Below are positions 1 to 8,364 of a stretch of DNA of 64,000 bases, piece by piece. The DNA comes from Achromobacter piechaudii NBRC 102461 (GTDB lineage: Bacteria > Pseudomonadota > Gammaproteobacteria > Burkholderiales > Burkholderiaceae_B). Below the pieces are notes generated by a model. The model saw nothing but the letters and a program-made list of their open reading frames with translations, searched no databases and had not been told where the DNA came from. The stretch spans positions 1 through 64,000 of the forward strand of contig NZ_BCTK01000001.1 of assembly GCF_001571245.1 (NCBI RefSeq). Reading direction: 5' to 3'. The translations under genes were made by a program, and so were the position numbers. Position 1 is the first letter of the stretch, and every line of letters starts with the position of its first letter.

Positions 1-38
1 GCATTTGCAGTGCAAATTTCATTTCACAGGAAAAAACA

Positions 39-395
39 ATGCAGAAGAACATTTACCAGACCGACGGCGACGGTCTTTACCTTTACGCTTCGGTGGCGAA
101 TGAGTTGGCGCTTACGCGTGGCCAGTTCAACATTGCCTTTGGGGCATACGAGGACGCACCGCCGTCGTCCCTCGAAGGGAAATGTCCACGCCGGGTGGGC
201 GACGCGTGGATCATGGTCGCCGACTATCGCACCACTCCGCTATGGGTGGTGGAGGATGGGACGCCATACTCAGTCGGAGCCGATCACGAAGTGGCCGGCG
301 AAAAGGTCAGCTACCCGGGTTGGGGAACGCTGCCGTCTTGGTTGACCGCGGTAGAGCCGACGCGAGGAGCCGAAGTTGCCTTGAGTAAGGCCTAA
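39..395 (+). CDS. Hypothetical small phage late protein
   Basis: 118 aa soluble protein of unknown function. The ATG follows a good ribosome binding site (AGGA, about 8 bases upstream). It lies just before a phage integrase and lysis cassette on the same fragment, so it is probably a tail-fibre-associated or other late protein of the first prophage remnant. No catalytic motif or membrane segment is visible. The alternative reading frame that overlaps it is basic and low in complexity and is rejected. Confidence 0.6.
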   Translation: MQKNIYQTDGDGLYLYASVANELALTRGQFNIAFGAYEDAPPSSLEGKCPRRVGDAWIMVADYRTTPLWVVEDGTPYSVGADHEVAGEKVSYPGWGTLPSWLTAVEPTRGAEVALSKA

Positions 396-422
396 GGGCC
401 TAGGAGCCCAGGGGCCCAGGGG

Positions 423-1445
423 TCAAGCCGCCAGGGGCAGGGTCTGCAATGCAGACTCTCGCTCTCGGCGCATTTCTTCCAGTTGCCGTCGCCCCAATGG
501 GCTGCGCACAAGCTTTTGCGCCAGCTCTCGCCCATGCGGGTGGTAATAACGCAGCAGCATCCGAGTGTCCACGTTGCCGTTGACCTTGGCCAGCTCATGA
601 ATCTGGAAGACGGTCGCAAGCTGCGATGTGCCTTCGTGTCTAAGGTCATGAAATCGCAGGTCGCGAAAGTAGGCGCTATTCGGCCGTCGACCGTACTGTC
701 GGCACATCAATTCGTAGGCCTCGCGAGCGCGCCGCCGAGCCCGGATGAATGCACGCGTGACCGATCCCGGCTGCATTTGAAAAATGCGGCCGCGCAGGGG
801 CTTGCCGGTGAGCCAGTGTCGGAGGGCCTCGCGAGCGCGCGGCGTTAACGGCACGTTTCGCGCGCGCCCGTTCTTCGTATGGGGCAGGTGCACCACGCCG
901 TGCATAAGGTCCAGGTGCTCACGCAGGATGCCGGCGACTTCGGATCGGCGCATTCCAGTCTCTTTGGCGACCGTCAGGATGGTGGGCAGCTCCGCTGACC
1001 GGGTCGCGCGGATGATCCACTCCAATTCCTGGCGTGGGCAGTCGTCCTCGGACACGCCGCGCAATGTGATGCGGTCGAACAGTCGACGGTCGCGCGCGTC
1101 GTCCACAGCGGGTCGGCGCACCAGTTGTACCGGATTGGCGAGTTGATCGAAGCCCCAGTCTTTCCGGATCACCGTGTAGACGTGGGACAAGAAGGCCATC
1201 CGCCTTACGACGGTTGCAGGCGCCCTGTCTGAAAGCCATTGGTCTCGCAACTCGGTCAAGTCAGAACTGCGGATCCGGTCAACTGGCCGGATGGCCAGGC
1301 GCGTCGCGCGCCAGACGCGCGCAATCGACTGTTCTGCCGCGTGCCCCTTCTTCGCGGATGAAACCTCGGCCAGATAACGCGTGAGCGCTTCGGCCAGGGT
1401 GGGCGTGGACTTGCGGCGGGGCTGACGGCGGGACCAGGGTTTCAT
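423..1445 (-). CDS. Tyrosine-family site-specific integrase (first prophage)
   Basis: 340 aa phage integrase that would catalyse integration and excision by strand exchange through a covalent tyrosine intermediate. The first catalytic Arg is in TGMRRSEV, the HxxR box is in FHDLRHEGTS, and the nucleophile lies in the C-terminal LRYYHPHGRE. A SAM-like N-terminal DNA-binding domain precedes the catalytic domain. The start chosen (MKPW) gives normal family length; the open frame continues upstream through the lysis genes but that part is not coding. It sits between a late protein and the lysis genes and points against both, an odd place for an integrase. Confidence 0.9.
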   Translation of the reverse strand: MKPWSRRQPRRKSTPTLAEALTRYLAEVSSAKKGHAAEQSIARVWRATRLAIRPVDRIRSSDLTELRDQWLSDRAPATVVRRMAFLSHVYTVIRKDWGFDQLANPVQLVRRPAVDDARDRRLFDRITLRGVSEDDCPRQELEWIIRATRSAELPTILTVAKETGMRRSEVAGILREHLDLMHGVVHLPHTKNGRARNVPLTPRAREALRHWLTGKPLRGRIFQMQPGSVTRAFIRARRRAREAYELMCRQYGRRPNSAYFRDLRFHDLRHEGTSQLATVFQIHELAKVNGNVDTRMLLRYYHPHGRELAQKLVRSPLGRRQLEEMRRERESALQTLPLAA

Positions 1446-1496
1446 GGGCAAAAGCCCCGAGTTGTAACGCAGATCCAAATTCCGTGTTTTTACATT

Positions 1497-1517
1497 GCCC
1501 GCGACTGCGGGCTTTTT
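1497..1517 (+). terminator. Rho-independent terminator-like hairpin
   Basis: GCCCGC and GCGGGC form a 6 bp stem with a GACT loop, followed by five Ts. It lies in the divergent gap between the integrase and the holin gene, so it could end readthrough arriving from the left. Confidence 0.45.
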
Positions 1518-1536
1518 ATCGTTGTCGGGAAACGTT

Positions 1537-1827
1537 ATGAACGATTGGGAAAGAACGCTTGCGTGGTTGGCCGGCGTGGGCGCGCTGGTTGCCGTAGGTC
1601 GCGCGCTGACCAACAAGGAGGCGCTGTCATGGCGCGTAGTGGCAGGGCGCATGATCCTTGGCAGCGCGCTGTCGATGGTCGTGACGCTGCTTTTGATTCC
1701 GTTTCCGAACGCGCCTATAGCCGTCCTGGTGGGCGCTGGCGCTGCGGTGGGAATTCTGGGTGAGCAGGTGCTTGAACTGGCAGCGCGTCGCTTCATTGCT
1801 TCCAGGCTGGGTGGTGATCCCAAATGA
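1537..1827 (+). CDS. Phage holin
   Basis: 96 aa membrane protein with at least two hydrophobic segments (about residues 8-22 and 40-75) and a basic C-terminus, as expected of a small holin that permeabilises the inner membrane at lysis. The ATG at 1537 is preferred over the upstream in-frame start because it has a GGGA element and follows the hairpin. Its end overlaps the endolysin start by 4 bases, the usual order holin, endolysin, spanins. The function is inferred from size, topology and neighbours. Confidence 0.75.
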   Translation: MNDWERTLAWLAGVGALVAVGRALTNKEALSWRVVAGRMILGSALSMVVTLLLIPFPNAPIAVLVGAGAAVGILGEQVLELAARRFIASRLGGDPK

Positions 1828-2234
1828 GCCAGTTCCAACTTTCGCAGCGGAGCCAGACGCGCCTCATCGGCGTGCATCCTGACCTCGTTGCCGTCGTCAA
1901 ACTGGCCATTCAGCGCTCCACTGTCGATTTCATGGTGGTGGAGGGCGTCCGGACGCTGGCGCAACAGCGCGATTACGTGGCCAAGGGCGCCAGCCGGACG
2001 ATGAGCAGCTATCACCTTCCACAGACTGACGGCTTCGGTCACGCCGTCGACCTGGCGCCGTTGATGGGTGGCGCGATTCCCTGGAACAACTGGTCGGCAT
2101 TTTCGGATCTGGCCGCGGTGGTCAAGGCCTGCGCCGCAGAGCTGGGCGTACCAGTGGAGTGGGGCGGCGACTGGAAATCGTTCAAGGATGGCCCCCATTT
2201 CCAGATCCCCCGCGACTGGCGGGGCAGGCCGTGA
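1824..2234 (+). CDS. M15-family endolysin (L-alanyl-D-glutamate peptidase type)
   Basis: 136 aa zinc peptidase that should cleave the peptide stem of peptidoglycan. Zinc and catalytic residues of the VanY/ply500 group are visible: His64 followed by GHAVD (Asp76), EWGGDW (Glu112, Asp116) and DGPHF (His125). There is no signal peptide or SAR-type membrane segment, so export should depend on the holin. ATGA overlap with the holin and GTGA overlap with the spanin indicate translational coupling. Confidence 0.9.
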   Translation: MSQFQLSQRSQTRLIGVHPDLVAVVKLAIQRSTVDFMVVEGVRTLAQQRDYVAKGASRTMSSYHLPQTDGFGHAVDLAPLMGGAIPWNNWSAFSDLAAVVKACAAELGVPVEWGGDWKSFKDGPHFQIPRDWRGRP

Positions 2235-2677
2235 GCGCCGTAGCAACGCTTGGCCAGGCTCTGACGGGCTGGAAAGGCTACGCGGCTGTCGCGCTGGCGG
2301 CCGCCACACTGGCGAGCTGCGCAGCGTGGACCACGCAGGGTTGGCGCAAGGGCGTTCAGATCGCCGAGCTTCAGCGCGATTTGCAGCAGACCAGGGCCGA
2401 TCGTAACGCCACCGTACTGGACGCCATCAAGATCGATATCAACGCGATCGCGGACGCTGCGGCGCGGGCGGCAGCCGACGCTGGCGCACTTCCTGCCCAA
2501 GTGGGCGAAATGACCAAGGCACTGAAAAATGCGAAACCTCTTCTTGTGGGCTGCCGTCCTGATGATGTCCGGGTGCGCAGTCTCACCGACGCAGTACGTG
2601 CCGCGCGAGGTGCCGCCGCTGGACAGCCGCCTGGCCGAGCCATGCCCGCCAATACCGGACCCACCGCAAAACCCTGA
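2231..2677 (+). CDS. Rz-like inner-membrane spanin
   Basis: 148 aa i-spanin candidate. An N-terminal hydrophobic segment (about residues 16-33) is followed by an Ala/Asp/Arg-rich helical stretch that would span the periplasm. The GTG start overlaps the endolysin stop (GTGA). A lipoprotein gene is embedded in another frame, the hallmark of Rz/Rz1 pairs. The N-terminal LTGWKGYAA motif recurs in the spanin of the second prophage (59884). Confidence 0.75.
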   Translation: MSAVATLGQALTGWKGYAAVALAAATLASCAAWTTQGWRKGVQIAELQRDLQQTRADRNATVLDAIKIDINAIADAAARAAADAGALPAQVGEMTKALKNAKPLLVGCRPDDVRVRSLTDAVRAARGAAAGQPPGRAMPANTGPTAKP

Positions 2678-2780
2678 CAGCTATGACGATTGGCAGGTTT
2701 GGGCGCAGGATCAGGTATTGGTGCTCTGGGGGATATGTGCATCGCGGCATCGGGAGACGGTGCGGGCGTGGCCACAATGA
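2529..2780 (+). CDS. Rz1-like outer-membrane spanin lipoprotein
   Basis: 83 aa lipoprotein starting inside the Rz gene in another frame and extending beyond it. The signal peptide ends in the lipobox LMMSGC (Cys16). The mature part is Pro-rich (PREVPP, PCPPIPDPPQNP), typical of o-spanins that pair with Rz to fuse the inner and outer membranes during lysis. Confidence 0.8.
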   Translation: MRNLFLWAAVLMMSGCAVSPTQYVPREVPPLDSRLAEPCPPIPDPPQNPDSYDDWQVWAQDQVLVLWGICASRHRETVRAWPQ

Positions 2781-2903
2781 AAGCCGCCATCACGATGGTG
2801 GCGTCCCATCATGACCCAGTCGATATGGTGCTTCTTGGCTCTACCGCACCAGGCCAAGAAGGCGCACGATAGGGGTTCTGCTTATCTCTATTCAGGACCC
2901 ATC

Positions 2904-3398
2904 ATGAGCGCTCGACTCGATTACGCCAACGCTTCGCCAGAGGGCTACAAGGCCTTCGGAGGCGTATACGTCTACCTGCAACGTTGCGGTCTGCCCAAGA
3001 CGCTGACCGACCTGGTCTTTCTGCGCGTGTCGCAGATCAACGGCTGCGCCTACTGCATCGACATGCATTCGCGCGATCTGATCAAGCAGGGCGTGGCCGT
3101 GGACAAGCTGGTGCTGGTGCCGGTTTGGCACGAAGCGGGCGAGGTGTTCTCGCGCCGCGAACGCGTAGCCCTGGCCTGGGCGGAAAGCGTCACGCGGGTC
3201 GCGCAGACCGGCGTGCCTGACGACGATTACGCGGCAGCTTCGGCGGAATTCAGCGACAAGGAACTGGCGGACCTGACCTACGCGATCGGGCTGATGAACG
3301 CGTTCAACCGCCTGGGCGTGTCGTTCCGCGCTACACCGGCTGCGACGAAGGCGGCGCAGCAAGCGGCTGACAGCGGCGCTGAGGAAACGAACGAGTAG
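2904..3398 (+). CDS. Carboxymuconolactone decarboxylase / AhpD-like protein
   Basis: 164 aa cytoplasmic protein of the CMD/AhpD family. The signature NGCAYCIDMHSRD carries the redox CxxC and the downstream His (about residues 51-60), so a peroxidase-type disulfide relay is likely. ATG at 2904 is chosen because it starts the conserved domain; the upstream extension is unlike the family. It is the first host-type gene after the prophage remnant. The C-terminal tail is low in complexity and a degraded copy of its coding sequence follows the stop codon. Confidence 0.85.
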   Translation: MSARLDYANASPEGYKAFGGVYVYLQRCGLPKTLTDLVFLRVSQINGCAYCIDMHSRDLIKQGVAVDKLVLVPVWHEAGEVFSRRERVALAWAESVTRVAQTGVPDDDYAAASAEFSDKELADLTYAIGLMNAFNRLGVSFRATPAATKAAQQAADSGAEETNE

Positions 3399-3445
3399 GC
3401 GGCCCGGCAGGTGGCTGACAGGGGTGCGAAGAAAACTGACGAGTA
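3363..3445 (+). repeat. Degenerate tandem duplication of the 3' end of the AhpD-like gene
   Basis: Bases 3363-3397 and 3411-3445 match at 27 of 35 positions. The first copy encodes the C-terminal tail and stop of the AhpD-like protein; the second lies beyond the stop. It looks like an old local duplication. Confidence 0.5.
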
Positions 3446-3492
3446 CTTGTGGCGGCAAATCCCAAGGCACTCGGCGACCGGGTGACGCTTCA

Positions 3493-5175
3493 TCAATCCA
3501 GGTTCACGACGGACGGCGTATCCTGCGCGCCGACCTCACCGCCCTTGCACAGCACGTCGATATCCAGCACGGCGATCCTGCCGTCCACGGTGCCCACCAA
3601 TAGCGACCGCCCGTTTGCGTCCATCGAGAAGATGACCGTCGGCCACTGGTCGACGCGCACTTGGGCGTGCAGCCGCAGCGCGCCACTGGCGGCGTCGATC
3701 AGTTGCAGCGTGCCGTCCAGGAACGCGGCGGCAATCAAGCCCGCGTCGGGCATGCTGACGATGGCGCTGGCGGATGCTGGAATCTTGCGGCGCCATACCT
3801 CGCGGTCGCGATCCAGCGGCTTGCGGTAGATGAAGCCGGCATAGGTCGTGAAGGTGTCCGGCGAATAGTGCTTGCCGCTGATCACGACGCCCGGGCCTAG
3901 CGCGTCGTCGATGTACGCGCCACAAAGCTCCATCGCATGGCTGGCGGGTTTGTTGTCCGCTTTCAGGATGGGCCATAGGCGGCGCACCGAGCCGTCGGGC
4001 TCGACGATGCATAGGAACTTGCGTTCGTGCGAGCTGGCGGGTGTGCCTTGCAGCAGGAACAGCTGCGGCGCGTTGCGGATGCCGATGTAGTGGTTGAAGC
4101 AGTCGTAGTGGCCAAGATCCAGGCGGTGTTCGCTTCTGGCTTCCAGGTCCAGCAACACGTCGCTCGGCGGTGCGCCAGCCAGGTTGAAGCGGTTCTGACG
4201 ACCCAGCACCCGCCCTTGCGGCGTCGAGGAAAACGTGAATTCTCCGTCGTAAGCCTGCGTCAGGCGCAGGCCGTCGCGCGTCAGCGCGTACAGGCGCGAG
4301 TCCTGGCGCGCGACCGGCGTGGTGCGCTCGCCTGTTTCGACGACGTGGACCAGCAGATCCTTGCTCTTGAGCAGCTCGGCCCCGTGGCCGGCGACCGCGA
4401 AGGAATGCGCCACGACAGGCGCGCCGTGGCGAACGTGGATCTCAAGCAGGAAGGCGCCATGCAAGACGGCGAAGCGCTCGTCGTCCAGCCAGGCCACGTC
4501 GCGGATGGCGTCGCGCGGCGTGCAGTCGTCAACGCCAAACCACGCTTGCAAGCGGGCCTCGTGGCCGTGCGCGGGATTCGTCGTGTCGTCAGCGGCGCGT
4601 TGGTCGGCTGGGACGATGGCAGCGGGGTCGATGCTCAGATCGACGGGTTGCGATCCCGTTGCTGGCGCGGGCACGCGCACGCTGAACAGCGTGTCGTAGG
4701 GATCGAAGTCAGTGTCTGGGTCGGCGAGTGGGCCCCATTCTTCATCCCAGGGACGGACCCAGGCTTCAAGCTCATCACCGCGCGCGTTGTAGCGGCAGCG
4801 CACGACTTCGGACGCGTGGTGAAACACTTGCAGGCCGTGCGCATCGCGCCAGTTCCAGACGATCAGGTCGCCTTCGAACAGGAAGCCGCCGTCGTAGCTG
4901 CCGATGCCGATGGCCACCGTCGTGTCGGAGGGGTGAAAGGCCACGTCGTTGATGGGATATTGCAGCTCGTCGAAGACGGCGAAGGGCACGAGCGCATCGC
5001 GCCGGTACAGCGCCACGCGATAGCGCAGCCGGCGGCCACCGTATGCGGCGCGTGCGCGCGGGTGGGCAAGCAAGGGAAACTCCGACGCGACGGCGGCCAC
5101 GTCGCCCGCCGCGTTGAAGAACACGCCGGTGATTTTGCCGCTGCCGCGCAGCGTGGGGTCTATCAAGGCGGTCAT
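3493..5175 (-). CDS. WD40/beta-propeller-like protein of unknown function
   Basis: 560 aa protein without a signal peptide. Blocks resembling propeller blades recur, for example VAFHPSDTTVAIGIGSYDG near the N-terminus and FSMDANGRSLLVGTVDGRIAVLDID at the C-terminus, so a beta-propeller scaffold is likely. The start at 5175 is preferred because the longer frame overlaps the end of the upstream gene and lacks the motif style. It lies 13 bases after the DUF4105 gene on the same strand and is probably co-transcribed. No enzymatic residues were recognised. Confidence 0.75.
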   Translation of the reverse strand: MTALIDPTLRGSGKITGVFFNAAGDVAAVASEFPLLAHPRARAAYGGRRLRYRVALYRRDALVPFAVFDELQYPINDVAFHPSDTTVAIGIGSYDGGFLFEGDLIVWNWRDAHGLQVFHHASEVVRCRYNARGDELEAWVRPWDEEWGPLADPDTDFDPYDTLFSVRVPAPATGSQPVDLSIDPAAIVPADQRAADDTTNPAHGHEARLQAWFGVDDCTPRDAIRDVAWLDDERFAVLHGAFLLEIHVRHGAPVVAHSFAVAGHGAELLKSKDLLVHVVETGERTTPVARQDSRLYALTRDGLRLTQAYDGEFTFSSTPQGRVLGRQNRFNLAGAPPSDVLLDLEARSEHRLDLGHYDCFNHYIGIRNAPQLFLLQGTPASSHERKFLCIVEPDGSVRRLWPILKADNKPASHAMELCGAYIDDALGPGVVISGKHYSPDTFTTYAGFIYRKPLDRDREVWRRKIPASASAIVSMPDAGLIAAAFLDGTLQLIDAASGALRLHAQVRVDQWPTVIFSMDANGRSLLVGTVDGRIAVLDIDVLCKGGEVGAQDTPSVVNLD

Positions 5176-5188
5176 GGCTGGAATAGGG

Positions 5189-6178
5189 CTAGGCAGGATC
5201 GATACCGGGTACGCCTTGGCGGATGGTTTGCGAAAACCCTGGAGCATTTCCAAGGGCGCGCGCCCGGTCCGTATAACGACCCTGCTTGCGATACTGCGCG
5301 GCGCTGTGCGCGCCTTGCAGCACGTGCAGGTCGAAAAAATATTCGGGCAGATAGCCCGATGCCAGTTGTCGATAGTCCAGCGGCAGGCCCGGTACGATGC
5401 GCCGCGCCATCTGGAAAACGATGGTGGTGCAATTGCCCGTCAGCGTGTGATAGAAACGCGGCTTGTCGTGCAATTGGTTGGCACGCTTTACGTAGGCCAG
5501 GAGCAGCGAGCGGGCGTTGTCCAGCGGCATGTGGATGCGGTACAGGTAGCTGTCTTCGCCGCGCACGTTGGTGCGCACGCGCAGGCTGTCTTCTTCGGTC
5601 GACGCGATCAGGCTCAGTTCGTATTGTTTGAAGAAGCCGCCGATTTCTGAAAAGTTGTCGCCTTCCTTGCGCCGGATCTCGACCGAGAAAACCACGTAGC
5701 GGTCCTGCCCGAATCCGAATGACACCAAGGCATGGGCGATGGCCAGGCGGCCCCAGTACGACAGGGCCACGTCCACCGATTGCAGTTCACTGAGCGCGTA
5801 GCGGCGCGTTTCCCAGCGGGGCGTGTAGTCGGTGCGCGTGCGCCACTCGAAGTTGCGCACGTTGTGCAGCGTGACGAGGTCGCCGTCGATGTCGCCAACG
5901 GTCTGCCGCGCGACTTCGGGCATCCATTGGCGATTGTTTGACGGACGGATGCGCAGCCACCAAAGAGCCAGTGCCAGCGTTGCCAGCGCGAAGGCGTACC
6001 CGGCCGGCCGCCATGCGGGCCATGCCAGCGCGGCCAGCGCCGCCAAGGCCAAGATCAGCCAGGCGAGCGCGAGCAGAGCCCTTGCCGTGAGGCTCAAGGG
6101 CGCGCGTATCCACAAGGCCAGGGCGCCCCAGGCGGCGACCAGCGCGATGGTGATGCCAAGCAGGATGGAGGCGGTCAT
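5189..6178 (-). CDS. DUF4105 domain membrane protein
   Basis: 329 aa protein with three or four N-terminal membrane segments (about residues 4-90). A periplasmic-type domain follows with the pattern HNVRNFEWRT, RNV-like SYLYRIHMPLDNA and FYHTLTGNCTTIVFQ typical of the DUF4105 (Lnb N-terminal) family. The Asn-Cys-Thr segment resembles a papain-like active site, so a cysteine hydrolase is possible but unproven. It is first in a two-gene unit with the propeller-like protein. Confidence 0.8.
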   Translation of the reverse strand: MTASILLGITIALVAAWGALALWIRAPLSLTARALLALAWLILALAALAALAWPAWRPAGYAFALATLALALWWLRIRPSNNRQWMPEVARQTVGDIDGDLVTLHNVRNFEWRTRTDYTPRWETRRYALSELQSVDVALSYWGRLAIAHALVSFGFGQDRYVVFSVEIRRKEGDNFSEIGGFFKQYELSLIASTEEDSLRVRTNVRGEDSYLYRIHMPLDNARSLLLAYVKRANQLHDKPRFYHTLTGNCTTIVFQMARRIVPGLPLDYRQLASGYLPEYFFDLHVLQGAHSAAQYRKQGRYTDRARALGNAPGFSQTIRQGVPGIDPA

Positions 6179-6344
6179 GCGATCTCTGAGCGGTCGAGGC
6201 CGCCAGAGTATGGCCGGGCTTGATTTGAGCCGTCAATTGCGCCGAGGGAACGCGGGCGCGAATCCGGTCAGTCCAGCAGGTGCATGCGGGGCCGGCGCAG
6301 GAATGACAACGCCGCGCGGGCGGCGCGGTTCCAGGCCGGCAACA

Positions 6345-6509
6345 TCATGAGCGCGCCCGACTTGCGGCCGGCTCTTTTTTGGCGCGCGGTTTAGGCGCGG
6401 GTTTCTTGACTTCGGCAGGAGCGTCGAACTCCTGTTTGTTGCGCTCACCACGTGGGGTGTTTTCCGGATGAGGCTTGGGAAAGGCCCAGGGCTTCGTTTT
6501 CTGATCCAT
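6345..6509 (-). CDS. Small Lys/Pro-rich protein
   Basis: 54 aa, highly charged and Pro/Lys-rich, with a repeated KPAPKPRAKKEPA-type tail resembling histone-like tails. ATG at 6509 has an AAGGAG element upstream on the minus strand. It probably binds nucleic acid or is disordered; function unknown. Confidence 0.55.
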   Translation of the reverse strand: MDQKTKPWAFPKPHPENTPRGERNKQEFDAPAEVKKPAPKPRAKKEPAASRARS

Positions 6510-7393
6510 TGCATGTACTCCTTGCACAGGCGGAACAGTAGCATTAGCCGTGGCTGCGAGTAAGTGAGGGTTGACGTCAATATTCATCACATCGTGATTT
6601 TTAGGAAAAAAAACTTCGGGTTTGGACGGAAGCAACCCCAACTATGTTCCCGGCTTGCGACAAGTTGCTTGCGGCAAGGCGTGGAATCGTAGTGGATGCG
6701 TGCTGACCGAACCCTGATTGCGCGGTGTTGGCGTGCACATGGTTTCCACCAGCGTGCAGCGTCGATGCATCAGGCATTGCCCGATAAACGAGAGCATCGA
6801 TGCGCGCATGGCGTCGCGATGATGATTCCTTTTTACGCGGCAGGAGCGGCTTGCGCGACGCGCTTATGCGCTGGTTTGTCGCGCTTGTCCGTCGCGCTTG
6901 CCTGCCGCGCCAGGCCGCAGCCGCCACCGGCGCGCACTGGTCGGGCTGCCGGATTTTACGCAAGTTGTGAAAGCGGGCGGCGCGAGCGGACATGGGCAGG
7001 GGCGAACGCGTTGCCAGCCTGGGTTCGGTCACGTTTCCTGACTGGATGGCGCGGCGTTCCTGATGTGTGAAGAAGCTCATGCCATTTGGCTTGCGTTTAG
7101 CTGTGGGGGATCGCGCGCGCCGGATGGGGTGACGCTGCATCTTGAGACTCGTGTCTATTTTTTTAGAGCACGCCTCGCGCTGAATGGGAATGGGATCGAT
7201 CCTCGGCGGCCCGTTCGACGTGCGTATGTTTTCGCGCATCCGCCGCGCGTTGAACACGCGGCGCGCGGCGGCGCGCATCCTGCGGGGTAAACCCTGTCAG
7301 GAATTGGAGATCATCCATTTTTTTAATCGGTACGACGTAACCACGGACGGAGCGCGGGACTACGATGATTGGCGTGCACATAGGGAGACAACT
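6510..7393. other. Long intergenic region without a convincing gene
   Basis: About 880 bases. Open frames exist on both strands but they are Arg/Ala-rich and lack good ribosome binding sites or recognisable motifs. The stretch is rich in short GCGC repeats (for example around 6840-6920). A promoter for the small gene at 7394 probably lies near its right end. No RNA gene was recognised. Confidence 0.4.
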
Positions 7394-7588
7394 ATGGACA
7401 CTGCCAAGGAATGGTATGCCGCTGTGAAGGAATGGCAGCGCGCCCGCGACGAGCTCACCGGAGCAATCGCCGCCATCAAGTGGCCCAGCCCCACGCCGGG
7501 CTGCCTGGAAAGCTACGATCGCGCTTTCGCGCGCGAGACCGAGGCGCGAGAACGCATGAACCAGGCCTACGAACGCGTCCGACGATGA
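7394..7588 (+). CDS. Hypothetical small protein
   Basis: 64 aa, mostly helical and charged, with a central SPTPG turn. The start is set by AGGGAG six bases before the ATG. No family recognised and no partner gene on the same strand overlaps it. Confidence 0.5.
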   Translation: MDTAKEWYAAVKEWQRARDELTGAIAAIKWPSPTPGCLESYDRAFARETEARERMNQAYERVRR

Positions 7589-7731
7589 GGCGTCTGTCTC
7601 GCCACGGCGCTGCGGGTTGAGCAACAGCTCGATGCCTGAAGGTGGCTCTACAAAACAACCAGGCGTTGGCCCTGTTAATAGAGCCACGATGGCGTTATGT
7701 TGTGTTTTTTTCCCCGACGACGCTGCCTGCC

Positions 7732-8364
7732 ATGTACCTGCCCACCGCTTTCCGTGAAGACGATCTTGCCGTCCAGCACGACTTTATCCGCGCCCATCCG
7801 CTGGGCGTTGTCATGACGAGCGGCGAAGGTGGGCTCATGGCCAACCACATCCCCTGTCTGCTCTATCCCGAAGGCGATCATGGCGTGCTGCGCCTGCACA
7901 TCGCGCGCGCCAATCCGCAGCTGCGGCAACTGGCGGCCGGGCAGGAATGCCTGATTGCCTTTCATGGCGCGCAGGCTTACATCACGCCGTCCTGGTATGC
8001 GACCAAGGCGGAAACGCACAAGGTCGTGCCTACCTGGAATTTCGTGGCCGTGCATGCGTGGGGCACGCCGATCATCCAGGACGATCCCGCCTGGCTGCGC
8101 GCGCAATTGGAAGCGCTGACGGCCAGCCAGGAGAAAGCGCGCGCGCAACCGTGGAGCGTGGACGAGGCGCCGGCGGATTTCATCGCGGCGCAGATGCGCG
8201 CCATCGTCGGTGTCGAGATTCCCATATCGCGCATCGAAGGCAAATGGAAGGTCAGCCAGAACCGCACGCCGGCCGACCGGCAGGGCGTGGCGCAAGGGCT
8301 GGCAAGCGAGGCGGGCGACGCAGTCATGGCGGGGCTGGTGGCGCGCCGGGGCGCTATGGGTTGA
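7732..8364 (+). CDS. PaiB-family FMN-binding protein
   Basis: 210 aa protein of the PaiB family (FMN-binding split barrel, often annotated negative transcriptional regulator). It begins MYLPTAFREDD and contains the family motifs ANHIPCLL, PSWY..K and PTWNF.AVH, then KVSQNR near the C-terminus. ATG at 7732 starts the conserved domain. It ends 11 bases into the convergent MFS gene. The DNA-binding role is known only for some homologues. Confidence 0.9.
   Translation: MYLPTAFREDDLAVQHDFIRAHPLGVVMTSGEGGLMANHIPCLLYPEGDHGVLRLHIARANPQLRQLAAGQECLIAFHGAQAYITPSWYATKAETHKVVPTWNFVAVHAWGTPIIQDDPAWLRAQLEALTASQEKARAQPWSVDEAPADFIAAQMRAIVGVEIPISRIEGKWKVSQNRTPADRQGVAQGLASEAGDAVMAGLVARRGAMG

Noticed and set aside
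4027-5631. 534-codon rightward frame antisense to the propeller-like and DUF4105 genes
   Set aside because: Low complexity and inconsistent with the conserved genes on the other strand.
6601-7278. 225-codon leftward open frame in the intergenic region
   Set aside because: Arg/Ala-rich, no ribosome binding site, no motif, overlapping several other frames of equal quality.
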